A stretch of 38,888 nt of DNA from CAG-917 sp051883555. GTDB taxonomy: Bacteria; Bacillota; Clostridia; Christensenellales; CAG-917. The DNA is taken from assembly GCA_051883555.1 (NCBI GenBank), contig JBJETY010000054.1:1-38888 (forward strand), in the 5' to 3' direction. Every line of letters starts with the position of its first letter. Position 1 is the first letter of the stretch. The notes under the pieces are model-generated. The model saw only the letters and a program-made list of their open reading frames with translations, was not told the origin of the DNA and searched no databases. The position numbers and the translations under genes are program-made. Of the stretch, positions 1 through 7,886 are shown in pieces.

Positions 1-43
1 GGTATTATCAGAATTTTGCGTTAACGATATTAGCTGATTTCAA

Positions 44-164
44 TAAATCGTTATTGCGTCAATTGCAAGTTAAATCGTTATTGCGTAATTTTGATTCACC
101 GAAAAACGAAATTTTACTCTAACCAGAATTGGGGAATTGCATGTAAAATCGATATTTCGTAATT
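44..164. repeat. Degenerate short direct repeats at the window edge
   Basis: The 16-mer TAAATCGTTATTGCGT occurs exactly at 44-59 and 71-86. A diverged third unit lies at 135-164: positions 61-90 and 135-164 both begin AATTGC and end CGTAATT with an AAATCG core. No gene, terminator or known motif was seen here, and the function is unknown. It resembles the short tandem duplications in other spacers of this window. Confidence 0.7.
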
Positions 165-188
165 TCGCATTCGTATTGTCGCAGACCG

Positions 189-887
189 TCAATCCTTTTT
201 TTCCGTATCCTCGTCGGAGGAAGGCAAGGTCGCCGTCTCGTTTTTTGTTTCCGGGAAGTTTTTGCCGACGTTGGCTTCATAGGCGTTCAATTCGACGTCC
301 AGAATCTTTTCTTCCTTTTTCACAACGTCCGGCGAGTATATTTCCATCTGAACGCCGCTGTCGGTGATAAGAACGTTATTAGGCTTTTTAAGAAGTTTTA
401 CGGTAACGAACATATCGCCTGCCGCTCCCGCCACGTTGAACATCTGCACGAAGTAAACTCCCCAGAAATACACAACGGGGACCAAAAGGCACGGTATAAG
501 CAAAAGGGCAGTCCAGATGACGAGCGGCGCTAAGGTAATAATTATATATTGACCCTTTTTGAAATAGTCGTCTGTTCCGACAAACGCCATTCCTGCCGTA
601 AAGCCGAAATGCAATTTACACTTCGGAGCGAAAATTTTCATAAAGACTGCATGCGTAAGTTCATGAAGAACGATATACAAAATCGAACCGAATATCGCAA
701 TAAGCAAATTGAAGATGATATATTTATAATGCACGTATGCGAAAAAGGTCAGATTTTTTGTGAAATATCCGCCGATAAACATAAGAACGTAAATTGCAAT
801 AGATATAGCCTGAATGAGTCCGTTGCTTTTGCGGTCGTTTTTTAAATCAATCGTATCGAGCAAATCGTAGTTGTCAGGAAGTTTCAT
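189..887 (-). CDS. DUF3267 family membrane zinc metalloprotease-like protein
   Basis: This is a 232-residue protein with several hydrophobic segments (about residues 25-45, 55-75 and 115-150). An HELTH motif at residues 75-79 lies at the end of a membrane segment, the arrangement of a gluzincin-type HExxH site in DUF3267 proteins. A charged, non-conserved tail (about 190-232) ends in acidic and Lys residues. The ATG at 887 follows an AGGTGA ribosome site. The gene begins only about 15 nt after the U-tract of the terminator closing rpsF-ssb-rpsR, so it has no room for an ordinary promoter downstream of that hairpin. It may depend on read-through or on a promoter inside or upstream of the hairpin. 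The substrate is unknown. Family assignment is from the motif and topology. Confidence 0.75.
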   Translation of the reverse strand: MKLPDNYDLLDTIDLKNDRKSNGLIQAISIAIYVLMFIGGYFTKNLTFFAYVHYKYIIFNLLIAIFGSILYIVLHELTHAVFMKIFAPKCKLHFGFTAGMAFVGTDDYFKKGQYIIITLAPLVIWTALLLIPCLLVPVVYFWGVYFVQMFNVAGAAGDMFVTVKLLKKPNNVLITDSGVQMEIYSPDVVKKEEKILDVELNAYEANVGKNFPETKNETATLPSSDEDTEKKD

Positions 888-902
888 AAATCACCTATAA
901 TT

Positions 903-930
903 AAAAAAATATAGAGGCATAAGCCTCTAT
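903..930 (-). terminator. Intrinsic terminator of the rpsF-ssb-rpsR operon
   Basis: An 8-bp stem ATAGAGGC/GCCTCTAT (911-918 with 923-930) and a 4-nt loop are followed on the minus strand by a run of U (903-910). It lies just after the rpsR stop codon. Confidence 0.85.
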
Positions 931-936
931 AAATTG

Positions 937-1179
937 TTAGTCAGCTCTGTATGGGAGCAAAGCCATTTGTCTTGCACGCTTAATAGCGGTTGCAAGTTCA
1001 CGTTGATGTTTTGCACAAACGCCGCTCATACGACGTGGCAAAATTTTGCCTTTTTCCGTAATAAATTTTCTGAGCTTTGCAACGTCTTTATAATCAATGC
1101 TTTCAGCATGTTCTACGCAAAACGTGCAAACTTTCTTTTTAGGAGCCCTTTTTTGTGGGCGAACATTTTTTTCTTCCAT
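937..1179 (-). CDS. rpsR: 30S ribosomal protein S18
   Basis: This 80-residue protein binds 16S rRNA with S6 on the 30S platform. It has the family signature around residues 28-75 (IDYKDV, KILPRR, CAKHQR, AIKRAR, ALLPY). Cysteines in CTFC (residues 18-21) and the Cys/His of GVCAKHQR give the zinc-binding (C+) type of S18. Length is normal. Its ATG follows AAGGAGA. It is third in the operon after rpsF and ssb, 11 nt downstream of ssb, and is followed directly by a terminator. The arrangement is standard for Firmicutes and the call is secure. Confidence 0.97.
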   Translation of the reverse strand: MEEKNVRPQKRAPKKKVCTFCVEHAESIDYKDVAKLRKFITEKGKILPRRMSGVCAKHQRELATAIKRARQMALLPYRAD

Positions 1180-1190
1180 AGATTCTCCTT

Positions 1191-1577
1191 TTAGAAAGGA
1201 AGGTTATCGTCCATTATCGGCTTTAAATCTTCCGAATCCGACGATTCTTCCCTGTCGTTATCATTTCTTGTAGAGAGGAATTGAATTTCTTCGGCAACAA
1301 TATCGGTAGTGTAACGTTTTGAACCGTCTTTACCGTCGTAGCTGCTGGTTTGTATGCTGCCGACAACGGCCGCTTTTGAACCCTTTTTAAGGTATTTAGC
1401 GCAGTTTTCGGCTTGCGTACGCCAAACAACGATATTCAAGAAATCAGTATCTCTCCTGCCGTCCTTGGAGTAGTTTCTTGAGACAGCCAAAGTAAATCTG
1501 CAATAATTGATTCCGTTTGGCGTCTGATTAAGCTCCGGATCTTTTGTTAAATTTCCGATTAAGAATACTTTGTTCAT
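1191..1577 (-). CDS. ssb: Single-stranded DNA-binding protein
   Basis: A 128-residue OB-fold SSB. It starts MNKVFLIGNLTKDPEL, and has the core TDFLNIVVW and the KGSKAAVVGSIQT strand. A short acidic linker leads to the C-terminal tip DDNLPF, the conserved peptide that recruits replication and repair partners. It is shorter than the roughly 170-residue Bacillus SsbA because the linker is reduced. The start follows AAGGAGA. Between rpsF and rpsR it is the housekeeping replication SSB of this operon. Confidence 0.97.
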   Translation of the reverse strand: MNKVFLIGNLTKDPELNQTPNGINYCRFTLAVSRNYSKDGRRDTDFLNIVVWRTQAENCAKYLKKGSKAAVVGSIQTSSYDGKDGSKRYTTDIVAEEIQFLSTRNDNDREESSDSEDLKPIMDDNLPF

Positions 1578-1590
1578 AGTATCTCCTTGA

Positions 1591-1872
1591 TTACTTTCTG
1601 ATAATCATTTCTCTTACGACGTTTTCGTCATTGCCGAGTTGTCTTGACAATTCCTGAGGAACGGTATCGCTTGCGGTAAAGTTCATCAAAACGTAATAAC
1701 CTTCACTCTTGAAGTTGATTTTGTAAGCATACTTTTTAGTGCCCCATTTTTCAACGGATTCAACAGTGCCGTTTAACGATTCGATGAGTTTAGAATACTT
1801 TTCGATAGCCTTGTTCTTAACCTCGTCGTCGACGTCGTTTTGAATAATGTAGAGAATTTCGTACTTATTCAT
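1591..1872 (-). CDS. rpsF: 30S ribosomal protein S6
   Basis: A 93-residue ferredoxin-fold ribosomal protein that dimerises with S18. Its N-terminus MNKYEILYIIQ and the segment VEKWGTKKYAYKINFKSEGYY are typical of S6. It starts after a strong TAAGGAGGT site, 8 nt before the ATG. It is the first gene of the rpsF-ssb-rpsR operon and is preceded by a hairpin-rich leader that may be an S6:S18 autoregulatory site. Confidence 0.97.
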   Translation of the reverse strand: MNKYEILYIIQNDVDDEVKNKAIEKYSKLIESLNGTVESVEKWGTKKYAYKINFKSEGYYVLMNFTASDTVPQELSRQLGNDENVVREMIIRK

Positions 1873-1893
1873 ATTGTACCTCCTTATGGTCTA

Positions 1894-1938
1894 TTGGCCC
1901 TTACGGGCAAGGAATGGCTTTCGCCAGCCTGATAGGCT
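1894..1938 (-). promoter_or_regulatory. Hairpin-rich rpsF leader, candidate ribosomal-protein autoregulatory element
   Basis: Between the promoter and the rpsF ribosome site the minus-strand RNA can form three consecutive small hairpins. They are AGCCT-atc-AGGCT (1926-1938), TGGC-GAAA-GCCA (1915-1926, a GNRA tetraloop) and TTGCCC-GTAA-GGGCCAA (1894-1910, with one bulge). The first and second share a base, so they may be alternatives. S6:S18 leader elements are known at this locus in many bacteria. The CCG typical of that motif could be the CCCG before the third loop, but I cannot show a match to the consensus. Confidence 0.4.
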
Positions 1939-1943
1939 TTAAT

Positions 1944-1972
1944 ATTATCTAATAAAATTTGAAAAAAGTAAA
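1944..1972 (-). promoter_or_regulatory. Sigma-A promoter for rpsF-ssb-rpsR
   Basis: On the minus strand: TTTACT (1967-1972), 17-bp spacer, GATAAT (1944-1949). The predicted start lies just before the leader hairpins. Confidence 0.55.
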
Positions 1973-2155
1973 GCAAAAAGAGAGATTTTTGCAACATTTT
2001 TATATCGAAAGGAAACGGTTGCGGAACGGAAAATATAAAATAATGATAAACCGTGTTGCAAACGAAAAAGTTTAGGCAAAAAAGTTTTGCTTTCAAAAAA
2101 AGAAATGAAGGGCAAGAAAAAAACAATAAAAGGTGCAATAAATTTTAAATTTAAT

Positions 2156-2746
2156 TCAGCCGTATATCTTTTTTGCAAGCTTTTTTACTTTTTGCAAAGT
2201 ATTGTCGACGTATTTTACTCCCTTATTTGTTAAGGCGGCAATTTCCGTATAACTGTTGCCTTCGAGATACAGTTTTAAAATTTCAAGTTCGTCCGATTTA
2301 AGTTTATCCGCAAATTCCGCATAAAAGTCGACGTCGCTTTCTTTTAAGATAAAAAGAAATTCGGGATTGAGTTCGTTCGACAATAAATTTCCCGACACGT
2401 TTTCTCCGTCTTCGTCGGGCAGAGAAGTAAAAGATACGTAATCGTTCAGAAAACTGTGTTTCTTTCTGCCTGCCGATTTTGCCGCATCCGTCATCTGATT
2501 TTTTATGCAACCCGTAAGGTAAGCTTTCAGGTCGCCTTTTGAGCCGTCGAACGAGCGAACGCCTTTGAAAAGACCTATCATACCTTCCTGAATAAGGTCT
2601 TCATAGTTTGCCCCTTTAAGAAAAAAACTACGCGACAAAGCAATGACGAGAGGCTTATAACGATTGTAGAAAGCGTTTTGGGCTTCGTCGTCACCATTTA
2701 AAACGAAAGTTAAAAGTTGTTCGTCGTTTAATTCGGTGTAGTTCAT
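2156..2746 (-). CDS. sigH: RNA polymerase sigma factor SigH (Spo0H-like)
   Basis: A 196-residue sigma-70 family protein. Region 2 contains YEDLIQEGMIGLFKGVRSFD (about residues 48-67), the Spo0H-like core-binding and -10 recognition segment. Region 4 (about 150-196) contains LKLYLEGNSYTEIAALT, a helix-turn-helix. It is slightly shorter than B. subtilis SigH (about 218). In Bacillus, sigH lies downstream of mrnC and rlmB, and the same order occurs here, which supports SigH rather than a generic ECF factor. SigH switches on early sporulation and transition-state genes. No good ribosome site precedes the ATG, only a weak GGAT, so initiation may be inefficient. Confidence 0.88.
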   Translation of the reverse strand: MNYTELNDEQLLTFVLNGDDEAQNAFYNRYKPLVIALSRSFFLKGANYEDLIQEGMIGLFKGVRSFDGSKGDLKAYLTGCIKNQMTDAAKSAGRKKHSFLNDYVSFTSLPDEDGENVSGNLLSNELNPEFLFILKESDVDFYAEFADKLKSDELEILKLYLEGNSYTEIAALTNKGVKYVDNTLQKVKKLAKKIYG

Positions 2747-2830
2747 ATAGGTTTAATCCGTGTTTTTTTTGTTGACGTTAGACGATTTGACGTACGGAAA
2801 AAGTCGTTTTCAGCGTGAAAGTCGTCGTTT

Positions 2831-3553
2831 TCAGTGTCTTTGTTTTACACATTCATAAAGTATAACGCCTGTGGCTACCGACGCGTTTAAAGAGTTTACT
2901 TTGCCATATTGCGGAATCGTAACCGTGCCGTCGCAGAGTTCTTTCGTCAGACGTTTTACGCCGTCGCCTTCGCTTCCTATAACGATGGCAATGCTTCCCG
3001 TCAAATCCGTTTTTGAAATTTCGTCGCCGTCAAAGTCGGCGGCATATACCCAAACGCCGCATTTTTTAAGGTCGCGAATGGTATCGTTAATGTTGGTAAC
3101 TTTTGCAACCGAAATATGTTCCGCGGCCCCTGCGGAAGTCTTGATAGCCGTTCCGTTTACGACGGCGCTACGGTGTTTAGGAATAACTATTCCGTGTGCG
3201 CCGAAACATTCCGCGCTTCTTATAATAGCGCCGAGATTGTGCGGATCGGTGATACCGTCGAGAATCAGTATAAGCGGTTTTTCGCCTTTTGCGTGTGCGT
3301 TTTCGAATATGTCTTCTATTGAGCAATACTCAAATTCTCCCTTTATTAGGACGGCTCCTTGATGATTTGCCGTGCCCGCTTTTTCGGTTAAAGCGCGTTT
3401 GTCTGCAAAGGAAACGAGAATATTTTTCGTTTTGGCAATTTTTATAAGTTCGTTAAGACTCTTATCGAAATTGTCCTTTTCGATTATAAGTTTTTCAATA
3501 GGGTCGTCGCCGTTGAGAGCTTCGCGAACGGGATTTTTTCCGTAAATTATCAT
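2831..3553 (-). CDS. rlmB: 23S rRNA 2'-O-ribose methyltransferase (RlmB/TrmH family)
   Basis: This 240-residue SPOUT methyltransferase has an N-terminal substrate-binding domain (IIYGKNPVREAL) and a C-terminal knotted catalytic domain. Visible motifs are ILDGITDPHNLGAIIRSAEC (motif 1), VIGSEGDGV (motif 2) and SLNASVATGVILYE (motif 3). It is expected to methylate a 23S rRNA guanosine (G2251 in E. coli numbering). Length is normal. The ATG follows GAGGT. It has its own sigma-A-like promoter but keeps the mrnC-rlmB-sigH order. Confidence 0.93.
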   Translation of the reverse strand: MIIYGKNPVREALNGDDPIEKLIIEKDNFDKSLNELIKIAKTKNILVSFADKRALTEKAGTANHQGAVLIKGEFEYCSIEDIFENAHAKGEKPLILILDGITDPHNLGAIIRSAECFGAHGIVIPKHRSAVVNGTAIKTSAGAAEHISVAKVTNINDTIRDLKKCGVWVYAADFDGDEISKTDLTGSIAIVIGSEGDGVKRLTKELCDGTVTIPQYGKVNSLNASVATGVILYECVKQRH

Positions 3554-3593
3554 ATATACCTCGATTAAATCACGTAATTTTATAAGTTAAGCA

Positions 3594-3622
3594 ATTATAT
3601 AAGTTTTAGATTTATAAGTAAA
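3594..3622 (-). promoter_or_regulatory. Sigma-A promoter upstream of rlmB
   Basis: On the minus strand: TTTACT (3617-3622), 17-bp spacer, consensus TATAAT (3594-3599). It lies about 40 bp before the rlmB start. The -35 hexamer is the same as at rpsF. Confidence 0.6.
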
Positions 3623-3747
3623 CGTTGTTATATTGCGTTGAAAGGACGGCGTGCAGACGCATTTTGCATAAAACGATAAGCGACCGCCGGCAAGTAAATT
3701 TATCGTACACGAAGTCGGAAAAATTATGGAAGAAATTTTACCGCCTC

Positions 3748-3818
3748 AATTTCGTTAAACGTATAGATTGCTTTACGCCGAACGTAAAAGAGGTAAGGTA
3801 AAAGAATTTAACGAAATT
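3748..3818. repeat. Nested inverted repeat between mrnC and rlmB
   Basis: A perfect 12-bp inverted repeat, AATTTCGTTAAA (3748-3759) with TTTAACGAAATT (3807-3818), encloses a smaller hairpin TTTACG-ccgaa-CGTAAA. It begins 14 nt after the mrnC stop. There is no U-tract, so it is not a classical terminator. It may stabilise the mrnC 3' end or be a protein site. Confidence 0.6.
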
Positions 3819-3831
3819 CATAAATTATGAA

Positions 3832-4227
3832 TCAACTGAGAAATTCTAAAAGTCTCTCCGTTTTTCCTGTTAGGTATAAATAACCTAAAACGGCTTCGTA
3901 ACCGCTTGCATAACGATATTCACCTATTTCTGCATGTTTTGCGCTTGTATGGATTCTGCAATTTCTTGCTCGTCTGAATAAATCGGCTTCGGTCGGAGTC
4001 ATTTTGTCGATAAGACCTTTTACTTTATCCGCCTGACTTACCGCTTTGACTTTTTGAGTCACCATTGTATGCAATTTTCCTGTAGGCAAGTCGCTTCCTA
4101 TCGTGACCGCCGAACGTTCGTAAAGCGATTGCACGCTGTCTCCGATAAACGCAAGCGAGAGCGGCGGAAGGGCGAGAGCTTCCTCCTCCGACAGATTTAC
4201 CAATTTTTTGAACATACAATTTTCCAT
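3832..4227 (-). CDS. mrnC: Mini-ribonuclease III (23S rRNA maturation nuclease)
   Basis: A 131-residue RNase III catalytic domain without a dsRNA-binding domain, as in Mini-III. Motif LAFIGDSVQSLYER (about residues 25-38) carries the catalytic Asp30 and Glu37, and the later segments ARNCRIHTSAKHAEIGEYRYASGYEAVLGYLYL are family-typical. It should trim 23S rRNA precursor stems. The start at 4227 is preferred over Met5 because a promoter fits exactly: TTGTCA, 17 bp, TAAACT, 6 nt, ATG. There is no Shine-Dalgarno, so the mRNA is probably leaderless. It is followed by rlmB and sigH as in Bacillus. Confidence 0.9.
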   Translation of the reverse strand: MENCMFKKLVNLSEEEALALPPLSLAFIGDSVQSLYERSAVTIGSDLPTGKLHTMVTQKVKAVSQADKVKGLIDKMTPTEADLFRRARNCRIHTSAKHAEIGEYRYASGYEAVLGYLYLTGKTERLLEFLS

Positions 4228-4233
4228 AGGCTC

Positions 4234-4262
4234 AGTTTAACACAAGTTAGGGATATTGACAA
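4234..4262 (-). promoter_or_regulatory. Promoter of mrnC, predicted leaderless
   Basis: On the minus strand: TTGTCA (4257-4262), 17-bp spacer, TAAACT (4234-4239), then 6 nt to the ATG. Transcription should start at or next to the start codon. Confidence 0.6.
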
Positions 4263-4539
4263 CGATTTAAAAAAATGATATAAAATTATGTATATATAAA
4301 ATTTATATTTAAATATGTATTTATTTTATATGCATTCAATAAAAAACTTGCGACAGAAGTTTAAGAATAGTGTTTTATTTAAGTGCAGAGAGCTGTTCTG
4401 AAGGTAGCGTTCAAGTTATGCGTTGCGCGTAATTAATAAAGCATATTCGCATAAAGCGGTTTAGTGATTAAATAAAAACTAAAAAAAATATTTGTCGTCT
4501 AAAAGATAATTTACAGGAGTAAGCAATATTACACCGACT
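4263..4539. other. AT-rich spacer upstream of the lipoprotein gene
   Basis: This is a strongly AT-rich spacer. I see no RNA gene and no convincing promoter. An AGGAGT at 4515-4520 is the only good ribosome site before the lipoprotein gene. TTTGTCG at about 4492 is a partial Spo0A-box match, too weak to call. Confidence 0.5.
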
Positions 4540-7500
4540 ATGAAAAAATCGATTAAAATTTTATTGTTAGTAGCATTGATTGCCTTATTGATTGGGGCAC
4601 TTTCCGCATGCGGACTTTGGGAAACAAGAATCAGTTCCATTATGATAGATAATCCTGACAATCTTGAAATGATTGTCGGAGAGACTCTTCAATTGTCCGT
4701 AACGATAAAACCGACAGGGCATTCGGAAAGCGTACAGTATAAGGCTGAAACTGTAGATAAATACAATCAGGTTTTATCAAACGGAAAGACAGTTGTAACA
4801 ATCGACCAAGAAGGACTTATCACCGCAGTTGACGACGGTAGAGCCAAAATTACCGTACAAACGGCTGACGGAAGATTAAAAGCAAGCGTTTATATTACCG
4901 TAACTTACGCTCCGATTGAAAATCTCGTTCTGGCGGCAGAAGGCGAAACGTTGCAATACGTCGGAAACGCCGCGCAGGAAATAAAACTCGCTTTGTCATA
5001 CGGCGATATCGAAATTCCGGAAACTAGTATAATCACTTGGTTTATAAAAGAAAAAGACAGCGATAAAAAGGCAATGACCGAATTTGCCGACAGCCTGACG
5101 GCAAGCGTTAAACCGTTGCAGGAAGCGGGATATTATGCAACGGTTTGGGCGATTATCGAATATTCCGGATTTACGTTCACGTCGAACGAAATATACTTCG
5201 GATATTTCGTTCAATACGACACGAATTATCTTACGATAAAAGATCCGACGACGGAAGATTCCGGCTTTATAAAGGTGGGCGAAAGTTTCAAGACGGAGGA
5301 ATCTGTTTTCGGCGAAAACGACTATTATTTTGTAGAAGCAGGAAGTGAAATATCCTTAACGTTTTTAAGCACGACGGCGGGAAGCAATCCGTATCCGAAT
5401 TGTAAGTGGTACGTTTTAATCAGCGACGACAACTTTACGTCGGACGATTTGGACAACGGCGATTATAAACTGATCGAAGGGGAGACCGGCGGTGTTTTAC
5501 ACTACACGCCTGAAACTCCGGGACTTCGCTATTCGATAAGACTTTATTGCGACGGCAAAGAAGCCAAAAAAGAATTTTTGTTTAAAACGACGGCCGCGTT
5601 GGTAAATAATCTTACTTTAAAAGACGGCGACGGTATGACGACTGCCAAACAGCATATTTCTTCAATAAAGCAGATTACGCTTACGGCAGATTGGAATAAA
5701 GCAAATACTGCGGGAACCGAGTATATAGAGTGGCATGAAGGCGAAACTCTGCTTAAAAAGGGCGGCATATCTGAAAGCGGCATCACGACTTACAGCTTCC
5801 TTCCGCCTGACGCGGCATGTGAAGGAACGATAAAAGTTAAGGTGTACGACGCCGAAGGCGGAGACACTTATAAAGAAGCGGAATATCTGTATTACGTCGT
5901 CGAAACGCTGTTGGCGCCTAAGCAGACAAAAGTTGAACTTATAAGCGGCAGTCAGGACCAGACGGCAGGCGTCGAGGAAGTTACGTTTAAGGCAAGCATC
6001 GTTTTACCTTCAACAGGCGTAAATAACACGTTGCCTGTATATTGGTACGTAAACGGCACTCTTGTAAACGATACGACGGGTTATACGATAGACCAATCGG
6101 CAAAGACGTTGAAGTTTACTCCATCCGGTGCGGAAGAAAAAGAATATGCGGTATATGCGATTATCGGCAACGTAAAGAGTAATACCGAAAACGTATATCG
6201 TTTCACGACAAATTGGAGCAGCGTTCAGGCATATTGCACAAACTATTTCGAATGGGAAGGCTCGAGCTTCAATAAATATATTTCCAGCCACGAAGAGGCT
6301 TGCATAGCGTTCAGTTACGTTATGGTAAATTATGATACAACCGGTTTGTCTTTATATTTCGACCCGTCTCTCGGCTATGATTCGACGACCTTCGGCGATT
6401 TATATGCAAACGTATTGTGTGCATATTACAGCGGCGGAAGTATGCCTTGTTCCTATTCTGCAAGCGGAAACGTAATAGACATTCGTTACAATTCATCGGG
6501 CGCAGTTAAAGAGCCGACGACTTCGACGACGGAACAAGCAACGAGAAGCGACGCTTATGACTTTAAAGAAGTTGACCTTAGATATGCAAGCGGGGCGGTA
6601 AGGTCGACGCTTCCTATAGACGATAACGAGATAAGTTATAGGGTAACGACTACGGAAGCTCTTTGGAGAGCGGTATCGTTCGGATATAAGCCGACCATGG
6701 ACACGGGAACAACCGTCGAAGAAATTTATAAGAGAGCAAGGGCAGTTGTAGGCGAGATATGCACCGATTCGATGAGCGACGTTGAAAAGATTATGGCAAT
6801 CTGCGACTGGCTTGCCGTAAACGTCGTATACGATTACACTGCGGCGAATATGACGGTTGAAACGAGCGTTGCTCTGACGTACGATTGCTATTATTTAGAG
6901 GGCGTATTTAGACAGAAAGAAGTAGCCGGACAACTTTTTTGGGACGGCTGTGCCGTTTGCGACGGAATTTCAAAAGCTTTCGTTCTTCTTTGCGGACTTG
7001 AAGACATAAAGGCAGTTCGCGTCGTCGGAACGGGCAGCGGCGGAAGTCATGCCTGGAATAAGGCTTTGGTAGACGTCAACGAGGACGGCGAGGCGGAATG
7101 GTATTCGTTCGACCTTACGTGGGCAAGCGCGAAGTCAAACGATAGCAGCGTTGAGTATTATTATCACAATTATCTCTTCCAGACCGATGAAGATATGGAA
7201 AGTTCGGGACACGTCGAAAGGAACATAAACTATGCTTATACGGCAAGCGGAACGTCGAAAACCGCAAAATTGACGGTTTATCCGCAATCAAAGACGTATT
7301 TGAACATTTTCAGCTTATATGATTTTGAAATCGCTAAGTCATATTTGAAAGGAAGTTACGATACTTCTCTTGTAGACGGAGACGTGATTAAAGGCGACGG
7401 AATCATCGACAGCGCAACGGAACTTGCCATTGCATTGGTATATTCCTATCTGCAAAGCCAGGAGAGGGGTACTGACGTATACGTGATTTTAAAGGTCGGC

Positions 7501-7668
7501 ACTTATGCGTTTATCAACGGTTCCAGTATTGACGTGGATTCTATAAGAGCGGCAATCAATTTGATAAACCTGAGCGACGTAACGATTAAATCTTCCAGCA
7601 GCGACATAGAGAATATGTTTAATTCGGGTAGCGGCAGCAGCTGGCTTGTCAAACTTGTTTATGAATAA
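4540..7668 (+). CDS. Large lipoprotein with Ig-like repeats and a transglutaminase-like domain
   Basis: This is a 1042-residue exported protein. A lipoprotein signal peptide ends in the lipobox LSAC (Cys24 by this start). Residues about 30-130 form a bacterial Ig-like (BIG2) domain, with the ITAVDDGRAKITVQT repeat signature. Further beta-rich Ig-like modules fill about 130-560. A transglutaminase/protease-like domain (about 735-875) contains CAVCDGISKAF, SHAWNKAL and FDLTWA, giving a Cys807-His837-Asp858 triad. It probably acts on the cell surface; cross-linking, peptidase or purely structural roles cannot be distinguished. The nearest strong ribosome site (AGGAGT) is 19 nt from the ATG but 7 nt from an in-frame ATT at 4528, so translation may start at that ATT and add four residues. 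It stands alone, with a terminator about 190 nt downstream. Confidence 0.85.
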   Translation: MKKSIKILLLVALIALLIGALSACGLWETRISSIMIDNPDNLEMIVGETLQLSVTIKPTGHSESVQYKAETVDKYNQVLSNGKTVVTIDQEGLITAVDDGRAKITVQTADGRLKASVYITVTYAPIENLVLAAEGETLQYVGNAAQEIKLALSYGDIEIPETSIITWFIKEKDSDKKAMTEFADSLTASVKPLQEAGYYATVWAIIEYSGFTFTSNEIYFGYFVQYDTNYLTIKDPTTEDSGFIKVGESFKTEESVFGENDYYFVEAGSEISLTFLSTTAGSNPYPNCKWYVLISDDNFTSDDLDNGDYKLIEGETGGVLHYTPETPGLRYSIRLYCDGKEAKKEFLFKTTAALVNNLTLKDGDGMTTAKQHISSIKQITLTADWNKANTAGTEYIEWHEGETLLKKGGISESGITTYSFLPPDAACEGTIKVKVYDAEGGDTYKEAEYLYYVVETLLAPKQTKVELISGSQDQTAGVEEVTFKASIVLPSTGVNNTLPVYWYVNGTLVNDTTGYTIDQSAKTLKFTPSGAEEKEYAVYAIIGNVKSNTENVYRFTTNWSSVQAYCTNYFEWEGSSFNKYISSHEEACIAFSYVMVNYDTTGLSLYFDPSLGYDSTTFGDLYANVLCAYYSGGSMPCSYSASGNVIDIRYNSSGAVKEPTTSTTEQATRSDAYDFKEVDLRYASGAVRSTLPIDDNEISYRVTTTEALWRAVSFGYKPTMDTGTTVEEIYKRARAVVGEICTDSMSDVEKIMAICDWLAVNVVYDYTAANMTVETSVALTYDCYYLEGVFRQKEVAGQLFWDGCAVCDGISKAFVLLCGLEDIKAVRVVGTGSGGSHAWNKALVDVNEDGEAEWYSFDLTWASAKSNDSSVEYYYHNYLFQTDEDMESSGHVERNINYAYTASGTSKTAKLTVYPQSKTYLNIFSLYDFEIAKSYLKGSYDTSLVDGDVIKGDGIIDSATELAIALVYSYLQSQERGTDVYVILKVGTYAFINGSSIDVDSIRAAINLINLSDVTIKSSSSDIENMFNSGSGSSWLVKLVYE

Positions 7669-7860
7669 AAGCGTGACTGCGTTGTTTTAAGCGGCATAGG
7701 CGTTATTCAAAGAAACGAGATTATCTTAAACGGCGTTAATAATAGGCGATTTAATAAACTAAATCAATAACGGCTGATAATCTAACAGTTGAATACCGAT
7801 AATCGCAAAGGCGGAAGCAGACAGCGGATAGGCTTAAAAAACAAAATAAGTAAAAATATA

Positions 7861-7886
7861 AATGCACTCATCGAGTGCATTTTTTT
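7861..7886 (+). terminator. Bidirectional terminator between convergent genes
   Basis: Stem AATGCACTC-atc-GAGTGCATT is followed by a U-run on the plus strand, with an A/U-rich flank on the other side. It serves the lipoprotein gene (+) and abuts the stop codon of the convergent gene (-). Confidence 0.8.

Noticed and set aside
2871..3362. 163-codon frame antisense to rlmB
   Set aside because: Shadow of a clear rlmB gene on the other strand; Ser/Pro/Ile-rich antisense composition and no start signals.
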